44,719 nt of DNA from an uncultured Lachnospiraceae bacterium (GTDB taxonomy: Bacteria > Bacillota > Clostridia > Lachnospirales > Lachnospiraceae). The position numbers were made by a program, and so were the translations under genes. Below are positions 32,923-41,735 of this stretch, in pieces. The stretch spans positions 1-44,719 of the forward strand of contig CAJTKU010000021.1 of NCBI GenBank assembly GCA_910577015.1, read 5' to 3'. The notes under the pieces were generated by a model. The model saw nothing but the letters and a program-made list of their open reading frames with translations, had not been told where the DNA came from and did no database searches. Numbering within the stretch: position 1 is the stretch's first letter; every line of letters begins with the position of its first letter.

Positions 32923-33150
32923 ATGGAAAAGATGAAAGCAAAATATAGAAAACGCATTTTTGTATCGGGCGTTGGCGCAGTTTTTCTGGCCGCAATGTTA
33001 ACCGGCTGTAAAAGTGAAGATGAAAAGAAAGCTTCGCAGGCGTATTATGTTATCAGTGAAGAACTGGATATTAAGAAGACAGCGGATAAAGCGCAGGAGA
33101 TACTGGAAAGCGCAGGACCTCAATCAGAAGACCATTCGTCAGAAGAATAG
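32923..33150 (+). CDS. Small lipoprotein of unknown function
   Basis: This 75-residue protein has a basic start, a hydrophobic segment and a lipobox (LTGC) with the acceptor cysteine at about residue 29. A short, highly charged Lys/Glu-rich tail follows (KTADKAQEILESAGP). It should be anchored outside the membrane. The start is uncertain between ATG 32923 and ATG 32932; both leave the signal peptide intact. It has its own upstream palindrome and ends in a strong terminator shared with the convergent ABC-F gene. Confidence 0.7.
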   Translation: MEKMKAKYRKRIFVSGVGAVFLAAMLTGCKSEDEKKASQAYYVISEELDIKKTADKAQEILESAGPQSEDHSSEE

Positions 33151-33194
33151 AAAAAAGTGCTGTGGTTATGATTCCATATCCACAACACTTTTTT
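33151..33194. terminator. Bidirectional terminator between lipoprotein and ABC-F genes
   Basis: A 15-nt stem with one mismatch (33151-33165 with 33180-33194) has six A on one side and a T run on the other, and a 14-nt loop. Confidence 0.85.
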
Positions 33195-34750
33195 TAAATA
33201 ATTTTGGTGGTCCATTTACTGCAGTCCCAGACGTCACTTGCAAACCCTTCATAGAAATCCGGTTCATGGCAGACTATCAGGATGCTGCCCTTATAAGCGG
33301 TAAGGGCGCGTTTCAGTTCCGCTTTGGCGTCCACATCCAGATGGTTGGTGGGCTCGTCCAGGAGCAAAATATTGGTTTCCCTGTTGAGCAGCTTGCAAAG
33401 CCTTACTTTTGCCTGTTCGCCCCCGCTCAGTACCTTGACTTTGCTTTCGATATGTTTGGTGGTGAGTCCGCATTTGGCAAGCGCCGAGCGCACTTCATAC
33501 TGGGTCATGGAAGGGTATTCTTTCCAGATTTCCTCTATGCAGGTGGTTTCGATATTCGGGGGCATTTCCTGCTCATAATACCCTATGCTTAAGTAATCTC
33601 CCTGTTCTACCTTACCGGAGATAGGAGGAATCAAGCCAAGAATGCTTTTTAATAGAGTGGTTTTGCCTATGCCGTTTGCACCGGTTAAAGCAATTTTCTG
33701 TCCTCTTTCCATGGAAAGGGTAAGCGGTGTGGAAAGGGGCTCCCCATAACCGATGATTAAGTTAGTTGTCTGAAACAGATATCGTCCGGGTGTGCGTGCT
33801 TCCTTAAAATAAAATTCCGGTTTGGGTTTTTCAGCGGCAAGTTCAATAATGTCCATCTTGTCCAGTTTTTTCTGCCGGGACATTGCCATGTTGCGGGTGG
33901 ATACACGGGCTTTGTTTCTTGCTACAAAATCTTTTAAATCCGCTATCTCTTTCTGCTGCCTGTTATAGGCGGCCTCCAGCTGTGCTTTTTTCATGGCGTA
34001 AACTTCCTGAAATTTATCGTAGTCACCCACATAACGGTTCAGTTCCTGATTGTCCATATGATAAATCAGGTTGATGACGCTGTTTAAAAACGGAATATCG
34101 TGGGAGATAAGGATAAAGGCGTTCTCATAATCCGTCAGGTAGCGTTTTAGCCAGTTGATATGTTCTGCGTCCAGATAGTTGGTAGGCTCATCCAACAGCA
34201 GGATATCGGGCTTTTCCAAAAGTAATTTTCCCAAAAGGACTTTGGTGCGCTGTCCGCCGCTCAAATCGGTAACGTCCCTGTCCAGGCCCAAATCCATAAG
34301 CCCCAGGGCGCGGGCAACTTCTTCTACTTTGGGTTCTATCATGTAAAAATCATGCATGGTGAGCAAATCCTGAATGGTGCCCAGTTCTTCCATATATGCT
34401 TCCAATTCTTCAGGGGAGGCTTCTCCCATTTTTTCACAAATTTCATTCATCTTTGCTTCCATCTCATACAGAAAATCAAAAGCGGAGGAAAGCGCCTGTC
34501 GGATGGTCATGCCTTTTTCGAGCACGGTATGCTGGTCAAGGTATCCGACGCGCACATTTTTAGCCCACTCGACTTTCCCCTCATCCGGCATTAACTTTCC
34601 TGTAATAATGTTCATAAAGGTAGACTTTCCCTCTCCGTTTGCGCCGATAAGCCCGATATGCTCCCCTTTAAGCAGCCGGAAGGAAACGTTATGAAAAATG
34701 GCGCGGTCGCCAAAACCATGCGTTAAATTTTCTACGCTTAAAATGCTCAT
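33194..34750 (-). CDS. ABC-F family ATPase (YkpA-like)
   Basis: This 518-residue soluble protein has two ATP-binding cassettes: Walker A GANGEGKST and GANGIGKTT, signatures LSGGQRTKV and LSGGEQAKV, Walker B ILLLDEPTN twice. A charged inter-domain linker (about residues 240-310) lies between them, and there are no membrane segments. ABC-F proteins act on the ribosome, as translation factors or by antibiotic protection. Overall pattern is closest to YkpA/YbiT-type housekeeping members rather than to known resistance types, but that is a judgement by eye. The start at 34750 follows CGGAGAG; the longer frame overlaps the promoter. Confidence 0.88.
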   Translation of the reverse strand: MSILSVENLTHGFGDRAIFHNVSFRLLKGEHIGLIGANGEGKSTFMNIITGKLMPDEGKVEWAKNVRVGYLDQHTVLEKGMTIRQALSSAFDFLYEMEAKMNEICEKMGEASPEELEAYMEELGTIQDLLTMHDFYMIEPKVEEVARALGLMDLGLDRDVTDLSGGQRTKVLLGKLLLEKPDILLLDEPTNYLDAEHINWLKRYLTDYENAFILISHDIPFLNSVINLIYHMDNQELNRYVGDYDKFQEVYAMKKAQLEAAYNRQQKEIADLKDFVARNKARVSTRNMAMSRQKKLDKMDIIELAAEKPKPEFYFKEARTPGRYLFQTTNLIIGYGEPLSTPLTLSMERGQKIALTGANGIGKTTLLKSILGLIPPISGKVEQGDYLSIGYYEQEMPPNIETTCIEEIWKEYPSMTQYEVRSALAKCGLTTKHIESKVKVLSGGEQAKVRLCKLLNRETNILLLDEPTNHLDVDAKAELKRALTAYKGSILIVCHEPDFYEGFASDVWDCSKWTTKII

Positions 34751-34788
34751 GATAATACTCTCCGTATTTTTATTTAATGACAATTGAG

Positions 34789-34818
34789 AGTATAGCACGG
34801 AGTATCCTTTCTATGCAA
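34789..34818 (-). promoter_or_regulatory. Promoter of the ABC-F gene
   Basis: On the minus strand TTGCAT (34818-34813), 18 bp, TATACT (34794-34789). It lies between the gene start and repeat element copy 2. Confidence 0.6.
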
Positions 34819-34840
34819 TCAGAAAACATCGGAGTTTTTG

Positions 34841-35011
34841 CATTTTGCATTGCGACATCCCCGGCGTGCATTTGTTCCAACAGGACGCGCTCTCGCTCGG
34901 GTAAAAACGCAGCGGCACATAGGATGCTAAAATACAGCATCCAAATGCCGGCGTTTTTACACGGTCCTTTATGGAATCAAATGCACGCCGGGGATGTCGC
35001 AATGCAAAATG
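34841..35011. repeat. Dispersed palindromic element with structured core, copy 2
   Basis: The ends 34841-34874 and 34978-35011 are perfect reverse complements over 34 bp; a few more A-T and G-U pairs extend outward. The 103-nt core (34875-34977) differs from copy 1 only by C to T in a side-hairpin stem, which keeps a G-U pair, and by GG to AT next to the GCCG helix. The inner 17-bp stem segment (GCGACATCCCCGGCGTG here) differs from copy 1 at nine positions, with complementary changes on the opposite arm. The element lies between the divergent promoters of the ABC-F gene and the DUF4358 gene, in the same orientation as copy 1. Confidence 0.87.
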
Positions 35012-35038
35012 TGAAAAGTACGGCAGATTGGTATGTGA

Positions 35039-35067
35039 TTGCAAAAAGTGGGGAATACTGGTAAAAT
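35039..35067 (+). promoter_or_regulatory. Promoter of the DUF4358-MBOAT-DHHW operon
   Basis: TTGCAA (35039-35044), 17 bp, TAAAAT (35062-35067), about 38 bp upstream of the start and 28 bp after repeat copy 2. Confidence 0.55.
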
Positions 35068-35104
35068 ATAAACCAAGTCAGGTCGGTATGTAAGGAGGAA
35101 AATT

Positions 35105-35728
35105 ATGAAAAAAACAATTTTATTGTTAGGACTGGTATGTATTTTTATACTGACTTCCTGTGGAAATAAGAGTGAAGGTGAGGAGACAAAGCCTCAGGAC
35201 AGCACTGTGAATCAATCGGAGAGCGCCACGAATCCTACGGGTAACGGTGGACAGGAAACCGGAACCGGCAGTAACAGCGAGGTCAGTATGCAGGATTTAA
35301 GAGATGCGGTAATTGAGGTAATCGGTGACAATTACTGGCCGGATACGATGATGGAAGCAGAAATGTTTGCGGATATCTACGGTGTTACCAGTGATATGTA
35401 CGAGGAATTTCTGGCTGAAACGCCTATGATTGGAACAAATGTAGACACCCTGATTATTGTAAAGGCAAAAGAAGGACAGGTGGGCGCAGTGGAGGATGCC
35501 CTTAACGCATACCGCGACAACCTTGTAAACGATACCATGCAGTATCCTATGAACCTCGGCAAGATTCAGGCGTCCAGGATAGAGACCTTTGAAAATTATG
35601 TATGCTTTGTTCAGCTTGGTGCTGATACCACGGACCTTATGGAACAGGGAGACGATGTGGTAATTGAAAAGTGCCAGGAAGAAAATGAAAAGGCGTTGGA
35701 AGCAATCCGTATTGCGCTTTCAAAATAG
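35105..35728 (+). CDS. DUF4358 lipoprotein
   Basis: This 207-residue secreted protein has a signal peptide with lipobox (LTSC, cysteine near residue 19). A Ser/Thr/Asn/Gly-rich linker runs to about residue 60. The DUF4358 domain (LRDAVIEVIGDNYWPDTMME, YGVTSDMYEEFLAE, VDTLIIVKAKEGQ) extends to the end. Function unknown; DUF4358 proteins often accompany MBOAT and DHHW proteins in Clostridia. AAGGAGG precedes the ATG. The MBOAT gene starts 21 bp after the stop. Confidence 0.85.
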   Translation: MKKTILLLGLVCIFILTSCGNKSEGEETKPQDSTVNQSESATNPTGNGGQETGTGSNSEVSMQDLRDAVIEVIGDNYWPDTMMEAEMFADIYGVTSDMYEEFLAETPMIGTNVDTLIIVKAKEGQVGAVEDALNAYRDNLVNDTMQYPMNLGKIQASRIETFENYVCFVQLGADTTDLMEQGDDVVIEKCQEENEKALEAIRIALSK

Positions 35729-35749
35729 TATGCAGGGCAGGTAAAAATA

Positions 35750-37090
35750 ATGGTTTTTTCTACAGTACTGTTTTTGTTCCGGTTTTTGCCGTTGTTTTTC
35801 ATATGCTATTTTCTGGCTCCGAAGAGAATGAGGAATCTCATTCTCTTTTTTGGAAGCCTGATTTTCTATGCATGGGGGGAACCTGTGTATGTGGTTTTAA
35901 TGTTGTTTTCCACCTTGTCTGATTATATCCATGGCTTATTGATTGAAAAGTTCAAGGATAAACCGGCGGCAAAGGCTTTTTTAACTTCCTCCATAATCAT
36001 TAATCTGGGGCTTTTGGGATTTTTCAAATACAGCGGCCTCGGACTTCCCCTGCCCATTGGTATTTCCTTTTATACTTTCCAGACAATGTCATATACCATT
36101 GACGTTTACCGGGGTGAAGTAAAGGCCCAGCACAATCTGCTGGATTTTGGGGTGTTTGTGGCAATGTTTCCCCAGCTGATAGCTGGACCGATTGTCAAAT
36201 ATAAAACGATAGCGGATGAATTGCAGGACAGACATGCCACATGGGATGATATGGCGGCAGGAGCCGCCAGGTTTACGGTGGGGCTTGGCAAAAAAGTACT
36301 GCTTGCAAATAATATCGGCCTGCTATTTACAGAGATAAGCAATGTGGGAAAAGAGCAGCTTACCATGACGATGGCATGGATGGGAATACTGGCATATGCA
36401 TTTCAGATTTATTTTGATTTTTCCGGGTATTCCGATATGGCAATAGGATTGGGACGCATATTAGGGTTTCACTTTCCGGAAAATTTCAACTATCCGTACA
36501 GGGCTGTCAGCATTACCGATTTCTGGCGGCGCTGGCATATGACATTAAGCAGCTGGTTTAAGGAATATGTCTATATTCCGCTTGGCGGAAACAGGCGGGG
36601 GTTAAAGAGGCAGCTTGTAAACATCCTGATTGTATGGTCCTTGACCGGAGTCTGGCACGGGGCGGGGTGGAACTTCCTGCTCTGGGGCATGTGGTTTGCC
36701 TTTTTTCTTATCATGGAAAAGTTGTTTTTGGGAAAGCTGCTTTCCAAAGCGCCGAAAGTGGTCGGCTGGATTTATGCGATGCTTGTGGTGCTGTTCGGCT
36801 GGTGCTTTTTCTCCCTGGAGCAGCCGGATAAAATAGCCCTGTTTTTAAAAGCCATGCTTGGATTGGGAGAAGCTTCGTTTATCAGTACGGAAACATTGTA
36901 CATGTTCAGTAATTATTGGATACTGTTTATTGTCCTGGGTATTGGGGCATTGGCGGTAAAGAAAAGTGAAAAAGAGAAATCTTTTGGATGGACAATGCTG
37001 GAAAATCTCTTTCTGGCGGCAGTTTTACTGTTATCCATTGCAAATATAGTGGACGCGTCCTACAATCCCTTTTTATACTTTCGCTTTTAA
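35750..37090 (+). CDS. MBOAT family O-acyltransferase (AlgI/DltB-like)
   Basis: This 446-residue membrane protein with about ten to twelve spans belongs to the membrane-bound O-acyltransferases. The catalytic-type histidines are visible: His263 in FWRRWHMTLSSW and the invariant His303 in TGVWHGAGWNFLLWG. PYRAVSITDFW and YVYIPLGGNRRG complete the AlgI-type signature. Such proteins pass acetyl groups across the membrane for O-acetylation of surface polymers. The acceptor here is unknown. The SGNH-like DHHW partner follows 21 bp downstream and probably finishes the transfer outside the membrane. Confidence 0.93.
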   Translation: MVFSTVLFLFRFLPLFFICYFLAPKRMRNLILFFGSLIFYAWGEPVYVVLMLFSTLSDYIHGLLIEKFKDKPAAKAFLTSSIIINLGLLGFFKYSGLGLPLPIGISFYTFQTMSYTIDVYRGEVKAQHNLLDFGVFVAMFPQLIAGPIVKYKTIADELQDRHATWDDMAAGAARFTVGLGKKVLLANNIGLLFTEISNVGKEQLTMTMAWMGILAYAFQIYFDFSGYSDMAIGLGRILGFHFPENFNYPYRAVSITDFWRRWHMTLSSWFKEYVYIPLGGNRRGLKRQLVNILIVWSLTGVWHGAGWNFLLWGMWFAFFLIMEKLFLGKLLSKAPKVVGWIYAMLVVLFGWCFFSLEQPDKIALFLKAMLGLGEASFISTETLYMFSNYWILFIVLGIGALAVKKSEKEKSFGWTMLENLFLAAVLLLSIANIVDASYNPFLYFRF

Positions 37091-37111
37091 CGGCAAAAAA
37101 GGAGTGGCGGC

Positions 37112-38287
37112 ATGAAGGCAAACAAGAAAATATCAAAGAAAGCAATAGTGAGGCTTATTATATTGGGAGGACTTCTGCTCGGACTGGCGATTGCGGATAT
37201 CTGCACGCCGGACCGCCTGTTTTCCGCATATGAAAACCGCGTGCTTGCATCAAAGCCAAAGTTCAGTATAAAAACGCTTTTAAACGGAAGCTATACAGAG
37301 GAGTATGAAACCTATGTGACGGACCAGTTCGTGGCACGTGATAATTGGATTTTTATTAAAACCGTGACGGATTTAGCTTTGGGAAAAAAAGAAGTGAACG
37401 GCGTTTATCTGGCGAAAGACGGAACCCTGATTGAAAAACATGCCTCGGGCGATATAGATGCAAAAACGGTTGAAAAAAGACTGCTTCTCTTAAAAAAGCT
37501 GACGGACTGGTGGGAAAACAGAGCCGCAGATGTGCAGACGGATAAAAACGGTACGCTGCAAATTATGCTTGTTCCGACTGCGGACAACATCTATACCGAT
37601 AAGCTGCCGGGCAATGCCCCGTATTATTCTCAGACAGAATTTATAGGCGCCGTATCCAAAACGATAGATGACAAATATGTCATAAATATTACAGATACAT
37701 TAATCAGCCATAAATCAGAGTATATATACTACGGAACAGACCATCACTGGACCACCCTGGGCGCCTATTACGGTTATTTGGAATGGGCTGAAAAAATGAG
37801 TATGACACCAGTGTCATATAATACAAGCGTTGTTTCGGAAAATTTTTTCGGCACTCTGCATTCCAAAACCAATCTCGTGGTAAAGCCGGATACAATAGAA
37901 GCTTATAAGCCGGAGCAGAACGCAGATATAAAGGTGTATTATGATTTTTCGGAAGAATACAAGGATTCCCTGTATGAAGATAAGCATCTGGAAACAAAAA
38001 ACCAATACGGCTATTTTCTGGATGATAACCACTCGTTTGTTCGGATTGAAAGAGAAAATCCTTCACCGGAGTCAGAGGGTAAGAGTCTTTTTGTCATAAA
38101 AGATTCCTATGCCAACTGCCTGATTCCGTTTTTGACAGAACATTATGAAACAATTTATGTGTTGGACCTGCGATACTATAAGGGTTCTTTATTTTCCATG
38201 CTTGAAACTTATGATACAGAGGGAAACATGGATATTCTGGTTCTCTACAATGTGATACATTTTATCGAAGAATTTCAATATTATTAA
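37112..38287 (+). CDS. DHHW family protein (AlgX/SGNH-like)
   Basis: This 391-residue protein has one N-terminal membrane segment (about residues 12-30) and an extracytoplasmic domain. The domain contains YVTDQFVARDNWI, the name-giving D210-H211-H212-W213 in GTDHHWTTLGAYYGY, and a C-terminal LFVIKDSYANCLIPFL with the serine-type block. It resembles AlgX/AlgJ O-acetyltransferase domains that work with an MBOAT partner. A role in O-acetylation of a cell-surface polymer is inferred. AAAGGAGTGG is the ribosome binding site. It is the last gene of the three-gene module. Confidence 0.9.
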   Translation: MKANKKISKKAIVRLIILGGLLLGLAIADICTPDRLFSAYENRVLASKPKFSIKTLLNGSYTEEYETYVTDQFVARDNWIFIKTVTDLALGKKEVNGVYLAKDGTLIEKHASGDIDAKTVEKRLLLLKKLTDWWENRAADVQTDKNGTLQIMLVPTADNIYTDKLPGNAPYYSQTEFIGAVSKTIDDKYVINITDTLISHKSEYIYYGTDHHWTTLGAYYGYLEWAEKMSMTPVSYNTSVVSENFFGTLHSKTNLVVKPDTIEAYKPEQNADIKVYYDFSEEYKDSLYEDKHLETKNQYGYFLDDNHSFVRIERENPSPESEGKSLFVIKDSYANCLIPFLTEHYETIYVLDLRYYKGSLFSMLETYDTEGNMDILVLYNVIHFIEEFQYY

Positions 38288-38378
38288 TCTTTTTTCAAAT
38301 CTATTTTTCAAAGTAACTTTTCCTGCAAAATACCGAGATACTAATTAGAAAAGAATTTTGGAGAGAAAGGAGAGGGTA

Positions 38379-38933
38379 GTGGAACTAAAACTACGTGATA
38401 AAACAGATAACGAACTGATGCAGCTTGCGGCCAAAGACGACAGGGAAGCATTTGCGGCATTGGTATTGCGTTATTATGGGGAAACCCTTCACTTTCTTAC
38501 CGGCAGGGTGCAAAATTCTGAGGCGTCGCAGGATATTGCGCAGGACTGCTTTGCGGATATCTGGGCGTCAAGACGCCGTTACAGGACAAATTTTTCTTTT
38601 CGCACCTATCTTTACGCGGTTTTGAAACACAAGATGATTGATTACATAAGAAAGACCGGAAAAGAAGTCACGGCTTTTCTGACAACAGAACTGCCGGAAA
38701 GCGTATCGGAGGATTCCCCGGAAGACCTGTTTCTGAAAAAAGAACAAAAAAATGAAATGGCGGAGTGGATAGAGGCGCTTCCGCCCGAGCAAAAAAAGGC
38801 GCTTTTACTGTATGCGGCGGAGGGAATGAGTTATCAGGAGATTGCGGATGTCATGCAGAAAAACATACGGCAGATAAAAAGTGCCATACACCGCGCCAGA
38901 ACAACGTTGAAAAAAAGGAGGGAAGGCAGATGA
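38379..38933 (+). CDS. ECF-type RNA polymerase sigma factor
   Basis: This 184-residue sigma-70-family protein has region 2 (AFAALVLRYYGETLHFLTGR, SQDIAQDCFADIW, FRTYLYAVLKHKMIDYIRK) and region 4 (ALPPEQKKALLLYAAEGMSY, EIADVMQKNIRQIKSAIHRA). GTG at 38379 is chosen because AAGGAGAGG lies 5-6 nt upstream. A GTAACTT word at 38313-38319 with CGAGA at 38334-38338 could be a self-recognised promoter, which is speculative. The next gene starts on its stop codon (ATGA), followed by an ABC transporter, so the sigma factor probably controls that operon. No zinc-finger anti-sigma factor is seen. Confidence 0.9.
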   Translation: MELKLRDKTDNELMQLAAKDDREAFAALVLRYYGETLHFLTGRVQNSEASQDIAQDCFADIWASRRRYRTNFSFRTYLYAVLKHKMIDYIRKTGKEVTAFLTTELPESVSEDSPEDLFLKKEQKNEMAEWIEALPPEQKKALLLYAAEGMSYQEIADVMQKNIRQIKSAIHRARTTLKKRREGR

Positions 38934-39715
38934 ATAAAGAAGAAGCAGAGCTTTTGGAGGGCATTTTCAAAAGGGCGGAAGAAAAAGAAAAAATACTGTG
39001 CGTGGCCGAACGGCTCTTGTCGGAAACGTCTGAGCCGGATTTTGCCGAGTTTATAAAAAGTGTCTTTGCAGGAATTGGGTTAAAACAGCTGTATGCCGGC
39101 ATGGCAGGAATCATCGGCGTTTCTTTTGCGGCAGCAGTTCTTTTGGCGTATCTGGCGCTTCAGGTCATGCTCCAACTGGGTGAAGGCGTTTATGCAGCGG
39201 CATTTTTCAGCGCACCTCTGCTGTATGCGGGTATTTTTTTGCTTTCGTGGCTGAAAGAAAGGGAAAGCAGTTCTTTTGAATTGCTGATGTCCTGTAAATA
39301 TACATTTTTTCATGTCCTTGCGGCGAGGATGCTGGGAGAATGCCTGATGGGATTTGTCTTTAACGGTGTGTATGTGTTTGCGCTTGCCGTGCGTTTCAGG
39401 GCGGACGGTATCAGGTTGTTCGCTGTTTCTTTCAGTTCCCTCATGGTATTTTCCCTGCTTTTTGCGGGGGGATTATTACTCGGCAGGGGAATCCGCGGAG
39501 CAGCCGCCGGTTGTGCCTTATGGTTTTTGGCTAATCTGGTCGTCTTATTTGCACTGCCATCTGTTTACGGAAGACTTTTACTGGGACTGCCGGTGTTGTT
39601 GTTCATTGCCGTGGGTATTTGCGGCGTCTGTGTGCATGTAAGGCAGCTTATGTCGCTGACGGCCCCCACATTCAGAAAGGAGTATGCAAATGCTGCAAAT
39701 ACAAGACGTTACTAA
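38930..39715 (+). CDS. Membrane protein coupled to the sigma factor, candidate anti-sigma factor
   Basis: This 261-residue protein has a charged, helical N-terminal segment of about 55 residues (EEAELLEGIFKRAEEKEKIL) and then six membrane segments. The ATG overlaps the sigma-factor stop as ATGA and is preceded by GGAGGGAAGG. Its position and soluble N-terminus suit a membrane anti-sigma factor, but no known anti-sigma domain is recognised. It could instead be a permease component of the ABC transporter that follows. Its end overlaps the ATPase gene by 26 bp. Confidence 0.75.
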   Translation: MNKEEAELLEGIFKRAEEKEKILCVAERLLSETSEPDFAEFIKSVFAGIGLKQLYAGMAGIIGVSFAAAVLLAYLALQVMLQLGEGVYAAAFFSAPLLYAGIFLLSWLKERESSSFELLMSCKYTFFHVLAARMLGECLMGFVFNGVYVFALAVRFRADGIRLFAVSFSSLMVFSLLFAGGLLLGRGIRGAAAGCALWFLANLVVLFALPSVYGRLLLGLPVLLFIAVGICGVCVHVRQLMSLTAPTFRKEYANAANTRRY

Positions 39716-40544
39716 ATACTATCAAAAATTTGTTGCCCTTGAACATATCAATCTGGATTTTGAAAACGGAATATACGGATTGCTTGCACCCAACGGCGCC
39801 GGAAAAACTACGCTGTTAAAACTGATAACAACCCTGTTGTTTCCCACGGAAGGAAAAATTCTTTACGACGGTGTGGATATCAGGAAACTGGATGCCCTTT
39901 ATCGGGAAAAGCTGGGATTTTTGCCACAGGACTTTGGATATTATCGCGATTATACTCCGGAAAAGTATCTTTATTATATTGGTGTGCTGAAAGGAATGGA
40001 AAGAAAGCAATTACCGGAAAAAATCGAACAGATGCTGGAACTGGTCGGACTTACGGAGCAGAAAAATAAGAAAATGAAAAAGTTTTCCGGCGGTATGATA
40101 CAGCGTGTGGGAATTGCACAGGCATTATTAAATGACCCGCAGATTCTGGTGCTGGATGAACCGACTGCAGGGCTTGACCCAAAGGAACGTATGCGTTTCC
40201 GTAAAATACTGACTTCTTTGTCGAAAGACAAAACCGTTTTGATTTCCACACACATTGTTTCCGATGTGGAGTTTATTGCTAACCATATTGTCATGATAAA
40301 GGAGAAAAAAGTATATTGTAACGACACGGCGGAAAATATCTGTAAAATGCTGGAAGGATGTATATTTGAAGCAACTGTGGAGGAAAAGGCGCTGTCGGAA
40401 TGGGAAGAACGATTTCAGGTGGTTTCCCGCCGCAGGGAAGGAAATGATATCATTATCCGTTTTATCAGCCGCGGGGCAAAAGACGGTTGGCGCCCGGTAA
40501 GTCCGGGTCTGGAGGATGTTTTCCTGTATTTATACAAAGAATGA
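39690..40544 (+). CDS. ABC transporter ATP-binding protein
   Basis: This 284-residue ATPase has Walker A LLAPNGAGKTTLLKL, a Q-loop in GFLPQDFGYY, signature KKFSGGMIQRVGIAQALL, Walker B ILVLDEPTAGLDP and the H-loop LISTHIVSDVE. It resembles the drug/lantibiotic/Nod-type exporters. ATG 39690 is preferred over 39684 because AAGGAG at 39677-39682 then has 7-nt spacing. Two permease genes follow. Confidence 0.92.
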   Translation: MLQIQDVTKYYQKFVALEHINLDFENGIYGLLAPNGAGKTTLLKLITTLLFPTEGKILYDGVDIRKLDALYREKLGFLPQDFGYYRDYTPEKYLYYIGVLKGMERKQLPEKIEQMLELVGLTEQKNKKMKKFSGGMIQRVGIAQALLNDPQILVLDEPTAGLDPKERMRFRKILTSLSKDKTVLISTHIVSDVEFIANHIVMIKEKKVYCNDTAENICKMLEGCIFEATVEEKALSEWEERFQVVSRRREGNDIIIRFISRGAKDGWRPVSPGLEDVFLYLYKE

Positions 40545-40567
40545 AACAACATGGAAATGAGGTAAAG

Positions 40568-41698
40568 ATGGATTGCAGGAAGGAAGAAATAAAGAGGCTT
40601 CTAACAAGCCGGCTTTTCTGGCTTTTACTTGCGGGAGCAGTGGCAGCCAACCTTTGGATAATCGTAGATTACCGGGCGCAGACGCCTATGGTGGAAGCGA
40701 CGGAAGGGCTGATAAGAAACGGGATTCATTTTGTTACGGAAGAAAACAGGGAAGAAATTATCCTGACGCTTGAAGAAAAAGAAACGACAGACGCCATAAT
40801 TGGTGTGAGAAGTCTTTTAGAGGCAGTTCCCATGATGGAAAAGCAGTTCAACGGTGAAATCTTTGCATATTTGTTTATAGAGAAGTTTAAGCTTTCGGAA
40901 AAGGCGGCGCAGCTTGCCGAAAGAGCCGGAGGGACATTGGAAGGTTTGCTGGCACGCGACAGGGAAAACGGTACGGCATCCGCCCTGTTTGTACCCGGTA
41001 CAAACAGATATTTTGAATTGTATTCCCGTCTGCTGTCCATTGTCTGTGCGGTGGAAGCTTCCCTTGCGGGGATTCTGCTTATGTTTTACTGCGTAAACGC
41101 ACCCTTTGATAACAGGCTGAAGGAGATTGTCTATACAACGAAAGCAGGAAGAAAATCAAACCGCTTTCAAACGGAAAGCGCGCTCATCTGCATAGCGTTG
41201 TTTACCGCATTGCTTTGGAGCATTACCTTGTTATCGGCAGAAGCAGTGTTTCACATGGGAAGTCTCTGGCAGGTAAAGGTAGGCAGCATGATGATGCTGG
41301 ATTCTTTCTATCCGGTAATCTGCCGCTTTTCTGTAAGTCTTCTTGTTTATATACTGCTGCAGGCGGTTTTGTCGGTGGTCTTGTCGCTGTTTTTCGGTAT
41401 GGCGGCGGCAATCTCATTGGGAAAAACACACAAAACAGTTACGGCTTTTTTTAAACTTGCATTCTGTTGCGCATCGGCAGAAGCAGTAACAAAGATATTT
41501 CCGGGAGATTCCGTCCTGTTTTTTATCCTTCGGTTTCAACCCGTGAATTTTATAAAAAAGGCAGGACGCTGGTTTGCAAGCGGCGCAGGTTTTTTGTCCG
41601 TCAAATACTATGAAGCGGCTTTCATTTTATGCTGGGGTGCGCTGCTGTTCCTGCTTCTTGTAAAACAATATCATCATTTTCTGATGGAAGATATTTAA
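40568..41698 (+). CDS. ABC transporter permease (first)
   Basis: This 376-residue protein has an N-terminal membrane segment (about residues 15-33) and a large extracytoplasmic loop (about 35-165). Five or more further spans follow, the usual ABC-2 permease shape. The loop is rich in Glu and Lys and has no recognised domain. The ATG at 40568 follows ATGAGGTAAAG. It lies 23 bp after the ATPase gene. Confidence 0.78.
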   Translation: MDCRKEEIKRLLTSRLFWLLLAGAVAANLWIIVDYRAQTPMVEATEGLIRNGIHFVTEENREEIILTLEEKETTDAIIGVRSLLEAVPMMEKQFNGEIFAYLFIEKFKLSEKAAQLAERAGGTLEGLLARDRENGTASALFVPGTNRYFELYSRLLSIVCAVEASLAGILLMFYCVNAPFDNRLKEIVYTTKAGRKSNRFQTESALICIALFTALLWSITLLSAEAVFHMGSLWQVKVGSMMMLDSFYPVICRFSVSLLVYILLQAVLSVVLSLFFGMAAAISLGKTHKTVTAFFKLAFCCASAEAVTKIFPGDSVLFFILRFQPVNFIKKAGRWFASGAGFLSVKYYEAAFILCWGALLFLLLVKQYHHFLMEDI

Positions 41699-41735
41699 TC
41701 TGAACATATTTAAATATGCAGGGAGGAAAAATAAA

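Noticed and set aside
33194..34750. ABC-F gene as an antibiotic resistance determinant
   Set aside because: Sequence pattern is closer to housekeeping YkpA/YbiT-type members; no feature here supports a resistance role.
34777..35064. Open frames across repeat copy 2, and similar ones across copy 1 at 10150-10634
   Set aside because: They arise from the structured repeat, have no ribosome binding site, and share sequence only because the repeat is shared. The compensated stem changes alter the encoded residues.
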